Part shown: positions 35,273 to 43,914 of the stretch, piece by piece
How the letters are laid out: each line of letters starts with the position of its first letter
Numbering within the stretch: position 1 is the stretch's first letter
Source of the DNA: Saccharophagus degradans 2-40
GTDB lineage: Bacteria > Pseudomonadota > Gammaproteobacteria > Pseudomonadales > Cellvibrionaceae
Direction: 5' to 3'
DNA: 64,000 nucleotides
Assembly (NCBI RefSeq): GCF_000013665.1
Contig: NC_007912.1
Coordinates: 4,333,501-4,397,500 of the forward strand
Notes under the pieces: generated by a model
Seen by the model: the letters and a program-made list of their open reading frames with translations, nothing else
What the model was told of the DNA's origin: nothing
The model's database searches: none
Position numbers and translations under genes: made by a program

Positions 35273-35801
35273 AGGATACAACAATGTTACCTTTATATGC
35301 TTAGTAGTAAATGAAAGATATTTACAATGTTGAAATTATAAGCACATATTGATCAAGCACAAATTGTGTTCTCTTATTGATTGTAATTATGTCGTAAGCC
35401 GACAAGCAACTGCCATGCAGGAAATAATTTAATTATTAATGAAACTCCCGCTTCAATTTCAATGAACGTAATAGTTATTGAACCCGCCACCTAAATATTC
35501 AAAGAAATAATCTTGCTGCAAGCGGCATAAAATATTTTTATCTCTCTATAAATCCCGCCCACAAACCCATAAAAAACAGCTATTGCGCAACAACTTAAAA
35601 AGCGTTATCTACCTCATAAAACATCCCCGTAGAGCTTTAAATATCGGTCGCTTACGCATAAGTGGTGGTTATTACCACTTACTATTATTCCAAATACTAC
35701 AACAATCAATTTCAAATAAAACCAATTATTTCTAGCCGATGGATGTTTATAGTGAACTCTAGCTAGCTAACCAACATTAAACAACTTTAGGAGAACTTCC
35801 A
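35273..35801. other. Intergenic region between GST and AhpD-like genes
   Basis: About 530 A+T-rich bases with no gene. A dyad, TAAGTGGT (35659-35666) and ACCACTTA (35674-35681) with a 7-base spacer, lies about 120 bases before the AhpD-like gene and may be a regulator-binding site for a second promoter. Nothing else was recognised. Confidence 0.4.
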
Positions 35802-36353
35802 ATGTCACGTATTAATACCCCCCAAACAATACAAGAAGCACCAAAAGCATCTCAATCAATATTAGATACGGTAAACCAACAATTAGGCAGTGTGCCTAAT
35901 TTGTTCCGTATTACAAGCAATAGCCCTCACACACTAGAAGGCTATATCGCTTTAAATAGTGCGCTTGCTAAAGGCACGTTACCAGCAGCCACGAGAGAGC
36001 GCATAGCACTCGCAATTGCAGAAATAAATGGCTGTGATTATTGCCTAGCAGCACATAATTATTTAGGTAGAAATTTAGCCAAATTAAGCAGCGAAGAAAT
36101 TAACATAAACCGTCGAGGCAGCTCACTAGACGCCAAAGCTGCAGCTGCAGTTGAATTCGCAGCAACCATTGTGAAACAACGAGGAAGGACGTCTAAAGCA
36201 GACTTTGAAGCGGTGCGAGCAGCTGGATATAGCGATGCACAAATCATCGAGATAGTTGGCCATACAGCTTTAAACACACTAACGAATTACCTAAACGAAA
36301 CACTTAAAACTGTTATTGACTTTCCAGCCGTCGTCCCTTTAGGTGCCTCTTAA
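35802..36353 (+). CDS. AhpD-like carboxymuconolactone decarboxylase family protein
   Basis: A 183-residue helical protein. The redox motif is NGCDYCLAAHNYLG (CxxC with the conserved His three residues later), preceded by RERIALAIAEI with the conserved Glu, as in AhpD-type peroxidase-related enzymes. It probably acts as a thiol-dependent peroxidase or disulfide reductase. AGGAG lies ahead of the ATG. The adjacent GST and DUF1348 genes on the same strand suggest a shared stress or detoxification role. Confidence 0.88.
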   Translation: MSRINTPQTIQEAPKASQSILDTVNQQLGSVPNLFRITSNSPHTLEGYIALNSALAKGTLPAATRERIALAIAEINGCDYCLAAHNYLGRNLAKLSSEEININRRGSSLDAKAAAAVEFAATIVKQRGRTSKADFEAVRAAGYSDAQIIEIVGHTALNTLTNYLNETLKTVIDFPAVVPLGAS

Positions 36354-36412
36354 CTCGCTAACAAGCCGCCATTAGGCGGCATCAACTTGTTACTAAACAA
36401 AAAGGATTCATT

Positions 36413-36877
36413 ATGTCACGTCCACCGTTACCTCCATTCAATGAAGAGACAGCAAAGCGAAAAATCCGTTTAGCCGAAGATGGCTGGAACAGTCGTGATC
36501 CACACAAAGTTGCTTTGGCATACACCGAAAACTGCACTTGGCGTAATCGTGCCGAGTTTATTAGTGGGCGCAAAGCAATCATAGCAATGCTCACGCGAAA
36601 ATGGATTCGCGAACTAGATTATCGCCTAGTGAAGGAACTGTGGGCCTACACTGAAAATCGCATTGCCGTTCGCTTCGCTTATGAATTTAGAGATGACTCA
36701 AATCAATGGCACCGCGCCTACGGCAACGAAAATTGGGAATTTAATAAAGATGGGTTAATGCAATGCCGTATAGCTAGCATCAATGAACATGTAATTGCCG
36801 CAGACGATCGTTTATTTCTTTGGCCGCTTGGAACACGCCCAAACCACACCCCAAGCCTAACTGAATATGGGCTTTAA
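36413..36877 (+). CDS. DUF1348 family protein (NTF2-like fold)
   Basis: A 154-residue protein. The sequence [20 protein letters not shown], then [14 protein letters not shown] and AIAMLTRKW, with [13 protein letters not shown] and FLWPLGTRP, is characteristic of DUF1348 (SnoaL/NTF2-like). No catalytic role is established for the family; the fold has a deep ligand pocket. It is 59 bases after the AhpD-like gene and 38 before the second GST, with an AAGGA ribosome site. Confidence 0.88.
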   Translation: MSRPPLPPFNEETAKRKIRLAEDGWNSRDPHKVALAYTENCTWRNRAEFISGRKAIIAMLTRKWIRELDYRLVKELWAYTENRIAVRFAYEFRDDSNQWHRAYGNENWEFNKDGLMQCRIASINEHVIAADDRLFLWPLGTRPNHTPSLTEYGL

Positions 36878-36915
36878 CATATTTCACAACTTTAAATTAC
36901 ACCTAGGAATATATT

Positions 36916-37560
36916 ATGAACGTGAAATTCCCTAAAGCAAATGCACCTATTAAACTTTATCGTCACCCACTATCTGGTCATTGCCACCGCGTGCAACTAA
37001 TGATGTCGCTTTTGGATGTCCCCTATGAAACTATAGATCTTGATATGGATAACGGTGCGCACAAAACACCCAGCTATCTAAAAATTAGTCCCTTTGGTCA
37101 GGTACCAGCGATTGATGATAACGGCATAACCTTAACTGACTCAAACGCCATAATTATCTACTTAGAGAAAAAATATAACAATGATTACGAATGGTATCCA
37201 CAAGACCCCGTACAAGCGGCAGAAGTACAGCGCTGGCTATCTGTTGCGGCCGGAGAAATCGCTTACGGCCCCAACGCTGCGCGCTTGGTAAAAGTTTTCG
37301 GTGCAAACATTGACTATGAAATAGCTCAAAGAAAAACATACACGCTGTTTTCAGTTCTAGAACGAATACTCAACACACGTAATTATCTTGCTGGTAATAC
37401 CATCACAGTCGCAGATGTGGCTGGTTATAGCTACATATCACTCGCACCAGAAGGAGACATTAGCTTGGAATCGTACCCAGCCATTAGAGGTTGGCTAGAA
37501 CGCATCGAAAGTCAGCCACGTTTTATTGGTACGCAACGTGCCCCTTTGTCCACCATCTAA
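36916..37560 (+). CDS. Glutathione S-transferase
   Basis: A 214-residue GST with the N-terminal domain LYRHPLSGHCHRVQLMMSLL (Ser active-site region), PFGQVPAIDDNG and LTDSNAIIIYLEKKY (Asp-Ser glutathione contact), and a C-terminal helical domain with ITVADVAGYSYISLAPEG. It is clearly different from the GST at 34616, so the cluster carries two GSTs of separate subclasses. AGGA lies upstream of the ATG. The downstream fusion gene starts 40 bases after its stop. Confidence 0.9.
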   Translation: MNVKFPKANAPIKLYRHPLSGHCHRVQLMMSLLDVPYETIDLDMDNGAHKTPSYLKISPFGQVPAIDDNGITLTDSNAIIIYLEKKYNNDYEWYPQDPVQAAEVQRWLSVAAGEIAYGPNAARLVKVFGANIDYEIAQRKTYTLFSVLERILNTRNYLAGNTITVADVAGYSYISLAPEGDISLESYPAIRGWLERIESQPRFIGTQRAPLSTI

Positions 37561-37600
37561 TTCTGAGTTTACCACTAGTCATTTCAACAAGGATTCCACC

Positions 37601-39625
37601 ATGAAACGGTTACAACCTTCCCAGTTTCACCAAGCAGAAAAGGCAGTACAGAAACGTTTGGGCGTGGCTGACATGGTAGCACAGCACAGCGAAGGGTACA
37701 TTCGCTCCACTATGCCCGGTCAGCACCGAGATTTCTTTACAAATCTTCCCATGGTGATAGTGAGCATCACAGACTTCGACGGCTTCCCATGGCCTATACC
37801 ATTGCATGGAAAGCCTGGTTTTATTAAATCACCCAATGCAAATACACTCGAAATAGAAACCTACCCCACACTTAAGGACGTGCTAAAACTTAACTTTAAA
37901 AAAAGTCAAAAAATAGGCATTCTTGGAATTGAGCTGCATACACGCCGTCGCAATCGTATGAATGGCACAATTAAAGAGATAAACAACAACAGCTTCTTAG
38001 TTATATGCGAACAAAGTTTTGGTAATTGCCCTCAATATATCCAAAAGCGTGAGTTACACTGGGTCGATACGCCTCAAAAGTGTTTGCAAACAGAAGATAT
38101 TTTTTTAACGAATACACTAACTTCGACCTGTGCAGAATGGATTGAATCCTCAGATACATTTTTTATTAGCTCCCGAACCAAACGTCTTTCTACCGATAAA
38201 CGTGACGGCCTAGATGTTTCCCATCGAGGAGGAAAACCAGGATTCGTAAAAGTTGAAAACGACACTTTATATTTCCCGGATTTTAGTGGTAATCAGTTTT
38301 TTAATACACTTGGTAATATACAATCTGACAGCCGAGTGGGCTTATATTTCCCCGATTATGAAAGTGGAAAAATTATACTTATATCGGGTACAGCTAAAAT
38401 TATCTGGGATAAAGAATTAACTAGAATATTTGAAGGAGCAGAACGAATTATTTCTGTAAAGGTACGCAATTGCCTTATTCTCGACAGTTTTCTTCCCATG
38501 CGAGGCGTGCTTACCGAGCTTTCGCCATCACTGATACGCACAGGCACATGGGAAAATCCTCAAGAAAAAAGCGCAGCTAGAGTATATAAGCAGTTTAAAA
38601 TAATAAAGAAGATAAAGGAAAGCCGTGACGTTACGTCGTTTTATATTAGGCCTCTAGATGGCAGCGCGTTAAGTTCTTATCTACCAGGTCAATTTTTACC
38701 TATTAGTATCAAGCAACCCCATACATCATCTACCTGCCTGCGAACGTACACACTGTCACAAGCACCACTAAGCAACGCTTATCGCTTTTCCGTTAAACGT
38801 GAAAAATTTGGCCTAGCATCTCGTATATTACACGACACCATTAACACCGGCGATAGTCTTTATGTAAGTCAACCCGAAGGAAAATTCACATTACAAACCA
38901 ACAAAAAAACAAATGTTTTATTGTCAGCCGGTATTGGTATTACGCCAATGATAGCCATGCTGCAAGGGCTAATTCGAGAAGTAGAAAAAGGTGAAAAACC
39001 ACAAGATGTATATTTTATTCATAGCACCCAGAATTCAGAGACACATACATTTGCAAATGAACTAAAACACCTCAACAAACGACACAAATGGCTACAACTC
39101 TACACAATTTACTCCCAACCAAAACTGAATGACAAACTAGGACAGCACTATGATGTATCAGGAAGAATATCGCTAGATCTACTTAGAAAAATACTTCCTA
39201 CCGATAATTTTGACGTATATCTATGTGGTTCTGAATCTTTTATGCGCTCAAGCTATACAAATTTAAAAGCGATGGGTATCGCTGAATCTAGAATATTTTA
39301 TGAGTTTTTCGACGACGGTTCATTTGAAAGCCATCAGCTAAACAAATTTCAAACAGCACAGCGAGCTGAAATATATTTCGCAAAAAGTAACATTACCGCA
39401 ACGTGGACACCAAACGACGGTACCTTATTACAATTTGCCGAAAAAATGGGTTTAAAACCAATGTATAGCTGTCGCACTGGTAACTGCGGCACTTGTAGCT
39501 GCACGCTAAGCACCGGCGAAGTAACCTACGCCAATAAACCCGGCTATACACCAGCAAATGGTAGCGCTTTAATATGCTGCGCCCGCCCCGCACTAAACAC
39601 CACCAAGTTAACCTTTCACATATAA
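37601..39625 (+). CDS. PNPOx-like domain fused to ferredoxin reductase and 2Fe-2S ferredoxin
   Basis: A 674-residue multidomain redox protein. Residues about 1-330 are a pyridoxamine-5'-phosphate-oxidase-like FMN-binding split barrel (FFTNLPMVIVSITDFDGFPW ... FFISSRTKR ... GGKPGFVKVENDTLYFPDF). Residues about 340-580 are an FAD/NAD(P) reductase (RTYTLSQAP, VLLSAGIGITPMIAMLQG, VYLCGSESFM). The C-terminus is a plant-type 2Fe-2S ferredoxin (YSCRTGNCGTCSC ... ICCARP). Electrons would run NAD(P)H to FAD to Fe-S, and perhaps to FMN. I use the ATG at 37601 (AAGGA upstream); the longer frame overlaps the GST. It is the last gene of the cluster. Confidence 0.88.
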   Translation: MKRLQPSQFHQAEKAVQKRLGVADMVAQHSEGYIRSTMPGQHRDFFTNLPMVIVSITDFDGFPWPIPLHGKPGFIKSPNANTLEIETYPTLKDVLKLNFKKSQKIGILGIELHTRRRNRMNGTIKEINNNSFLVICEQSFGNCPQYIQKRELHWVDTPQKCLQTEDIFLTNTLTSTCAEWIESSDTFFISSRTKRLSTDKRDGLDVSHRGGKPGFVKVENDTLYFPDFSGNQFFNTLGNIQSDSRVGLYFPDYESGKIILISGTAKIIWDKELTRIFEGAERIISVKVRNCLILDSFLPMRGVLTELSPSLIRTGTWENPQEKSAARVYKQFKIIKKIKESRDVTSFYIRPLDGSALSSYLPGQFLPISIKQPHTSSTCLRTYTLSQAPLSNAYRFSVKREKFGLASRILHDTINTGDSLYVSQPEGKFTLQTNKKTNVLLSAGIGITPMIAMLQGLIREVEKGEKPQDVYFIHSTQNSETHTFANELKHLNKRHKWLQLYTIYSQPKLNDKLGQHYDVSGRISLDLLRKILPTDNFDVYLCGSESFMRSSYTNLKAMGIAESRIFYEFFDDGSFESHQLNKFQTAQRAEIYFAKSNITATWTPNDGTLLQFAEKMGLKPMYSCRTGNCGTCSCTLSTGEVTYANKPGYTPANGSALICCARPALNTTKLTFHI

Positions 39626-39730
39626 AGTACCTAAAAGGTGTCAACAACTATCGAGTCGTCCTCTTATTACTACGAAACGAGCCTTTAATTGAGCTATCAA
39701 GAGATGATTACTGAATTAAGTCAACTAAAA

Positions 39731-39870
39731 TACCCACCCATATGCTGTGGTCACTAAATAACGGGACAACAAGCAGACCTGTGCAGCAAGCTACCTCCGT
39801 CAAATAATTGTTAACTGCAGATCTATCACCACTACTCTATAAGCGCAGAACTCCCAAAGACGTTTATAGC
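39731..39870. repeat. Direct repeat R1, right of the accessory cluster
   Basis: Imperfect copy of 40453-40592. Collinear blocks are CATATGCTGTG (39739), ACAACAAG, GCAGATCTATC (39817) and CAGAACTCCCAAA (39846). The spacings between blocks agree with those of R2 to within two bases. In R2 the sequence is the upstream region of the intact membrane-protein gene, so R1 looks like the orphan upstream region of a second copy. Confidence 0.65.
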
Positions 39871-40346
39871 GCCGCTCTCGAGTTTATGATAGATACAATT
39901 TTTCCTGCATCCCCCTGATAATTCGCAAGATTACATACCGGAACACCATTTACACCAATTAACCTAGTTAACTTTAGTACAGTACGGTTTGTATAATCCG
40001 CATCATTCTTTGTATGTAATACCAGCCAAAGGCAAGCACCACCTCTAGGTAATAATTGTGATTTAGTTGTAGCCTTGCGAAGGGTAGACCACGGGAATTC
40101 AACTGAAGAAAACTCCTCAACCAACAAACCGGTATCGGATATAACTAACTTTTTATTAATCGACCTGAATAGACCATACGCAAGTACAAAAAAAATAGCA
40201 GAAACAGACAACAAATAAACATGTAGCTTTAACGCAACCTCTGCCACCCCTCCCTTAAACGCTATATATCCGTGAAGAAACGCAGGTATAATCAATAACA
40301 CCGCACACAGATATAGTATTTGCGAGCGACTCTTTTTAATAACCAT
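39864..40346 (-). CDS. Small membrane protein, unknown, paralogue of 33083-33490
   Basis: A 160-residue protein with two N-terminal membrane helices (SQILYLCAVLLIIPAFLHGY and VYLLSVSAIFFVLAYGLF). A soluble part follows that resembles a bacterial PH-like domain (LVISDTGLLVEEFSSVEFPW), with SQLLPRGGACLWLVL and a C-terminal VPVCNLANYQG. No family name is certain. This is the intact member of a duplicated pair flanking the LysR-GST-redox cluster. Direct repeats of about 140 bases flank it. Confidence 0.65.
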   Translation of the reverse strand: MVIKKSRSQILYLCAVLLIIPAFLHGYIAFKGGVAEVALKLHVYLLSVSAIFFVLAYGLFRSINKKLVISDTGLLVEEFSSVEFPWSTLRKATTKSQLLPRGGACLWLVLHTKNDADYTNRTVLKLTRLIGVNGVPVCNLANYQGDAGKIVSIINSRAAL

Positions 40347-40719
40347 CCACCAATCTACTCCAACAATAAATTCAATATCTCTTCAATGGATTATCAGTTA
40401 TCTATCTTCAATATAACAAGCATCCGATCACTACTGGGCTAGGTAAGCGGAAGATCCACTCACATGCTGTGATAAAGAACTACAGCCACAACAAGAAAAA
40501 CAGCACACAGAAATAACAATACTACATAAAAGTGTTATCCGCAGATCTATCCCTCTAATCAAAAAACACAGAACTACCAAACGCTATAACAGAAAAAAAC
40601 AATAACGAAAACCAATGAAAAATAAGGTGCGCTCTCCATCCTGTTGAGACAGGCATCACTATTGCCTAAACCATGCGCAGAACTGATAAGTGTCACCTTG
40701 GCGTCTCTTAGCTCTATTC
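40347..40719. other. Intergenic region containing direct repeat R2
   Basis: About 370 bases. R2 (40453-40592) holds CACATGCTGTG (40461), ACAACAAG, GCAGATCTATC (40541) and CAGAACTACCAAA (40569), matching R1 in order and spacing. The remainder is A-rich with no gene or terminator that I recognise. Confidence 0.55.
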
Positions 40720-41184
40720 CTACTGAATAAGGCTAGTTTCCTTGATTTCGGTGGTGGCTACGCTATTTTCAATCAAATTAAAAGCGACCACCCCAGACAC
40801 CTCCCCTGTTGCGAAACCACCAACACTAATAACATTAACTCCAGAATCGGAAAAATCCATTCGAAAATAATAGACCTCTCCCGCATTCAGGGAAACCGCC
40901 TTATCGACACCTTCCAACCCCCAATTAAAGTGTTTTCTAGTACTGATAGTGTACTCACCAGGATTGAAATATCTAAATGCGTATCCGCCGTTATGCATCC
41001 GAAACTCTTTGACTTCGTTAACATACACATCAGGACCTCCACCACCTTGGAAAAACCTCGCAGGACGATAGAAATAGACCAATGCCTTATCTTGCTCTAC
41101 TGCCATAGGCTCAGAAAACTTTTGCCCTAGCGAAGCGCAACCAGAAACAACTAGATACACCATTACCAAAATAAAATACTTCAT
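40720..41184 (-). CDS. DUF2846-type lipoprotein
   Basis: A 154-residue lipoprotein with the lipobox VVSGC (Cys near residue 16). The segments KALVYFYRPARFFQGGG, VYVNEVKEF and GYAFRYFNPGEYTI are typical of DUF2846 proteins, a family of small beta-sandwich envelope proteins of unknown role. GGAG lies before the ATG. It stands alone, at the right edge of the accessory region. Confidence 0.75.
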   Translation of the reverse strand: MKYFILVMVYLVVSGCASLGQKFSEPMAVEQDKALVYFYRPARFFQGGGGPDVYVNEVKEFRMHNGGYAFRYFNPGEYTISTRKHFNWGLEGVDKAVSLNAGEVYYFRMDFSDSGVNVISVGGFATGEVSGVVAFNLIENSVATTEIKETSLIQ

Positions 41185-41721
41185 AAGTCTCCTAATATTG
41201 AACGTAGCTATAACTTAATTATTCTTGTACAACACGGCGCATATTCGCCGTTTCTTTAAACTAATCATCTTACAAACAAAATTTTTCATGAAATCAAAAT
41301 ACGACTTTTTAATTCGAGAAAACAGCTGCTAATGCAGGTATAGCATGCGCAGATGCTTGCTATACATTACCGCTACTGTGAAAACTTGAGGCGTTATTGA
41401 TACTCATCTAGAATAATATTGGAGGATGCATAAAAGCCAGATTCCTTTTGCTCTGCAATAGCTAGAGAATAGAGTATGAAGCGTCTGTTTTTAAAGTAAG
41501 GGGAGCCAGTTCATGATCTAGTGCCGAGCGGTAGGCCTCAATACTTATATCTATCTTTGCGATGAGCACATTTAAGTATTCAAAAATATAATTTTCAATT
41601 TTATCATTCCGTTTTTGGTTTATAAATCAATCTTCTCTACCCACTAAATACTTCCCCTACATACTGCGTCGTATACCGCAGTTTGTCCCCATTATTACCC
41701 CAACCACAACCCCACACAACT
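41185..41721. other. Intergenic region
   Basis: About 540 A+T-rich bases without a gene. One dyad, GTATAGCA (41338-41345) and TGCTATAC (41358-41365), may be an operator or RNA hairpin. No U-tract follows it. Confidence 0.4.
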
Positions 41722-42267
41722 CTAAATACCAAACCCAACAGCCAAACCAATCACATTCGCAGCTTCGCCGCCATTATTGGTGGAAAAGCTTCTGCGTACA
41801 TAGGGGTAGATAAAGAATTGATCTAGTTTTATGGCTAGGCCCAGCTCTGGGTATAGGCTAAACATGCTTTCTTCTTCGCAGCCGTAGTGCTCTTTTTCGG
41901 CAGAGCTGCAGTTGTAGGTGCAGCCTGCGAATACGCCTAGGCCTATGTAGGGGTTAATTATGTTTTGGTCGAAGTGGTAATAGCCCGCAAGGGTTACACC
42001 TACAAAATCGTCGCGACCATATTTTACTGGTGCGCCATCGTAGAAGCCTGCGCCGTATTTTATAGCCAGCACATCGGTTGCTTCGGTTGTGTAATTTATT
42101 TCTAGTGCGCTGTAGTCTTCGCTTTCTACTTTAAAGTGCCCAGCCGTTAAATAGCCACTCTGTCCCAATAAACCACCACCTGCGTGGGCACTGGCCATTC
42201 CACTCGCAATCAAACCACACGTACAGATCTGTGCTAGTAGTTTAAATAGTTTTCTATTATTGCTCAT
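41722..42267 (-). CDS. Outer-membrane beta-barrel protein
   Basis: A 181-residue secreted protein. A signal peptide ends at ASAHA, followed by alternating polar/aromatic strands (YLTAGHFKVESEDYSALEINY, VLAIKYGAGFYDG, VGVTLAGYYHFDQNIINPYIGLGVFAG, LYPELGLAIKL, FFIYPYVRRSF) ending in a barrel-closing strand (VIGLAVGFGI). It looks like a small OmpA/OmpW-like or porin-family barrel of eight strands. An internal Cys-rich loop (GCTYNCSSAEKEHYGCEE) is unusual. GGGAG precedes the ATG. Function is unknown. Confidence 0.7.
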   Translation of the reverse strand: MSNNRKLFKLLAQICTCGLIASGMASAHAGGGLLGQSGYLTAGHFKVESEDYSALEINYTTEATDVLAIKYGAGFYDGAPVKYGRDDFVGVTLAGYYHFDQNIINPYIGLGVFAGCTYNCSSAEKEHYGCEEESMFSLYPELGLAIKLDQFFIYPYVRRSFSTNNGGEAANVIGLAVGFGI

Positions 42268-42290
42268 GCTTACTCCCTGCCCTTACAGCC

Positions 42291-42339
42291 CACTTGCAGG
42301 CCACTTGCAGGCCACTTGCAGGCCACTTGCAGGCCACTT
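42291..42339. repeat. 11-bp tandem repeat, four and a half copies
   Basis: The unit CACTTGCAGGC repeats perfectly four times and then partially (CACTT). It lies 24 bases upstream of the outer-membrane protein ATG in the divergent promoter region shared with the lipoprotein hydrolase gene, so copy number could alter promoter spacing. Confidence 0.95.
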
Positions 42340-42451
42340 TCTGTAATTATTGGCTGTCTACAGTTGATTGTACGCTGCTCGCTATCTCTGAATTTAATGC
42401 TAGCGTAATGAAATTGACACTGTTATTTTTCTATTCTTTGCAAATTACTTA

Positions 42452-43825
42452 ATGAGTTATTCAACAATGGCCTATTTTCGCTTTATTAAAAAAATAAAAA
42501 TACCCACCGCATTAGCGCTTTTTGGCGCCTTATTAACCCTACAGGCGTGCGCTCCCAATAAAATTTATCGCGATACCTATAGTGTGTGTTATGCATCGCC
42601 AACGCAAAGCTGCGATAAGCAGGCGATATCTATACATAACCAAGGTACAGATGGCGATTTTCAGTTGGGCTTTGTGGAATACGATGATCAAGGCCAATTG
42701 CGCGACCGCAAGCAAATGCAAACCGTGCTAGACCATTACTACCCTATTGCTGGGCAGGATGACGTAATACTTACGGTATTTGTACACGGCTGGCACCACA
42801 GCGCCGCGCCTGGCGACGGCAACGTGGCATCGTTTAAAGAGATGCTAAAGCAAATATCCTTAAGGGAAGCGCAATCGAGCAAGCAAGATGGCCGGCCCAA
42901 ACGCCGTGTGCTGGGTGTGTATGTTGGCTGGCGTGGCGACACCATTACCGCGCCGGTTATTCAGCACTCTACCTTTTGGGGGCGCAAAGCCGTGGCCCAC
43001 GAGGTAGGGCTGCAGGGCGTAAGCGAAGTGTTATTACGCTTAGAAGAAATTGTGAATGTTAAAGCCGCCATAGAGCAAGAAAACCCCAAGCCCCTGAATA
43101 GCAGAATGGTTGTTATAGGCCACAGCTTTGGCGGCGCAGTGGTGTATACCTCGTTACAGCAAATATTGGCGGACCGCTATATTGATAGCCGTAAAAGTAA
43201 AAACTACCAAGGTAATGCACAGGGTTTTGGTGATTTAGTCGTGCTTATGAACCCCGCCTTCGAAGCCATGCGCTTTGCTACTTTGTTTGATATTGGCCAA
43301 TCCTGCTCTGATGTGGGCGTGCCTTGTCGCAATTACAGCCCCGATCAACTGCCTCGCTTGGCGGTACTTACCTCTGAGGCCGATGCGGCTACGCGCTATG
43401 CTTTCCCTATGGGACGCTTTTGGGTAACGCCATTTAAAACCCATAACACACTAAACCGCCTAATAGATACCAGCCAAAACGCGAAAGCAATAGAAGTAAA
43501 CGAATACTCGGCCGACAATAAAACCATTGGTCACTTCGCACCATTTTGGACTCACACATTAGAAAAACTGCCCAATGAAAATGTGCGCAGTGATGCGTTT
43601 AATTACCGCAGCTTAGGTAACCGATGGGCGCAATTAGATTACGGTAGCACGCTAGAGCTTGAAGAAGTTGCGCTTACCCATTTAGATAGATCGCACCCGC
43701 GCAACCCCTATTTAAATATTTATGTAAGTGAAGAACTTATAGATGGCCACAACGATATTTGGGGCGAAGAGGTGCAACACTTTTTACAAGATTTAATTAT
43801 TATTGCTACAACGCCAGAGCGTTGA
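42452..43825 (+). CDS. Alpha/beta-hydrolase-like lipoprotein
   Basis: A 457-residue protein with an N-terminal signal and probable lipobox (LLTLQACAPN). It has alpha/beta-hydrolase features: VILTVFVHGWHHSA (oxyanion strand and His-Gly), VLGVYVGWRGD, and the nucleophile elbow MVVIGHSFGGAVVY. A late His in TIGHFAPFWTH may complete the triad. The length and the HGW motif resemble esterase/lipase-type proteins of the DUF900 group. The substrate is unknown. Start at 42452 or at the ATG five codons later. A terminator follows at 43877-43907. Confidence 0.75.
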   Translation: MSYSTMAYFRFIKKIKIPTALALFGALLTLQACAPNKIYRDTYSVCYASPTQSCDKQAISIHNQGTDGDFQLGFVEYDDQGQLRDRKQMQTVLDHYYPIAGQDDVILTVFVHGWHHSAAPGDGNVASFKEMLKQISLREAQSSKQDGRPKRRVLGVYVGWRGDTITAPVIQHSTFWGRKAVAHEVGLQGVSEVLLRLEEIVNVKAAIEQENPKPLNSRMVVIGHSFGGAVVYTSLQQILADRYIDSRKSKNYQGNAQGFGDLVVLMNPAFEAMRFATLFDIGQSCSDVGVPCRNYSPDQLPRLAVLTSEADAATRYAFPMGRFWVTPFKTHNTLNRLIDTSQNAKAIEVNEYSADNKTIGHFAPFWTHTLEKLPNENVRSDAFNYRSLGNRWAQLDYGSTLELEEVALTHLDRSHPRNPYLNIYVSEELIDGHNDIWGEEVQHFLQDLIIIATTPER

Positions 43826-43876
43826 ACACGCTTTAATTGATTTATTTAATTACTAGTAACTGAGTAGTCATTTTAA

Positions 43877-43907
43877 AAGCAGTGCCAGTTTTTGAGCGGC
43901 ACTGCTT
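43877..43907. terminator. Terminator between convergent hydrolase and DJ-1 genes
   Basis: AAGCAGTGCC (43877-43886) pairs over 10 bases with GGCACTGCTT (43898-43907). On the minus strand it is followed by TTTTAAAAT, making it a reasonable terminator for the DJ-1 gene; on the plus strand it is followed by ATTCATTTT. Confidence 0.65.
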
Positions 43908-43914
43908 ATTCATT

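Noticed and set aside
40690..41130. 146-codon plus-strand frame
   Set aside because: Antisense of the DUF2846 lipoprotein gene, which has a lipobox and a ribosome site.
33083..41184. Phage or transposon explanation for the accessory region
   Set aside because: No integrase, transposase, phage structural gene or tRNA-end duplication was seen; only the interrupted duplicate supports insertion.
42291..42339. CRISPR-like repeat
   Set aside because: Contiguous 11-bp units without spacers; a simple tandem repeat.
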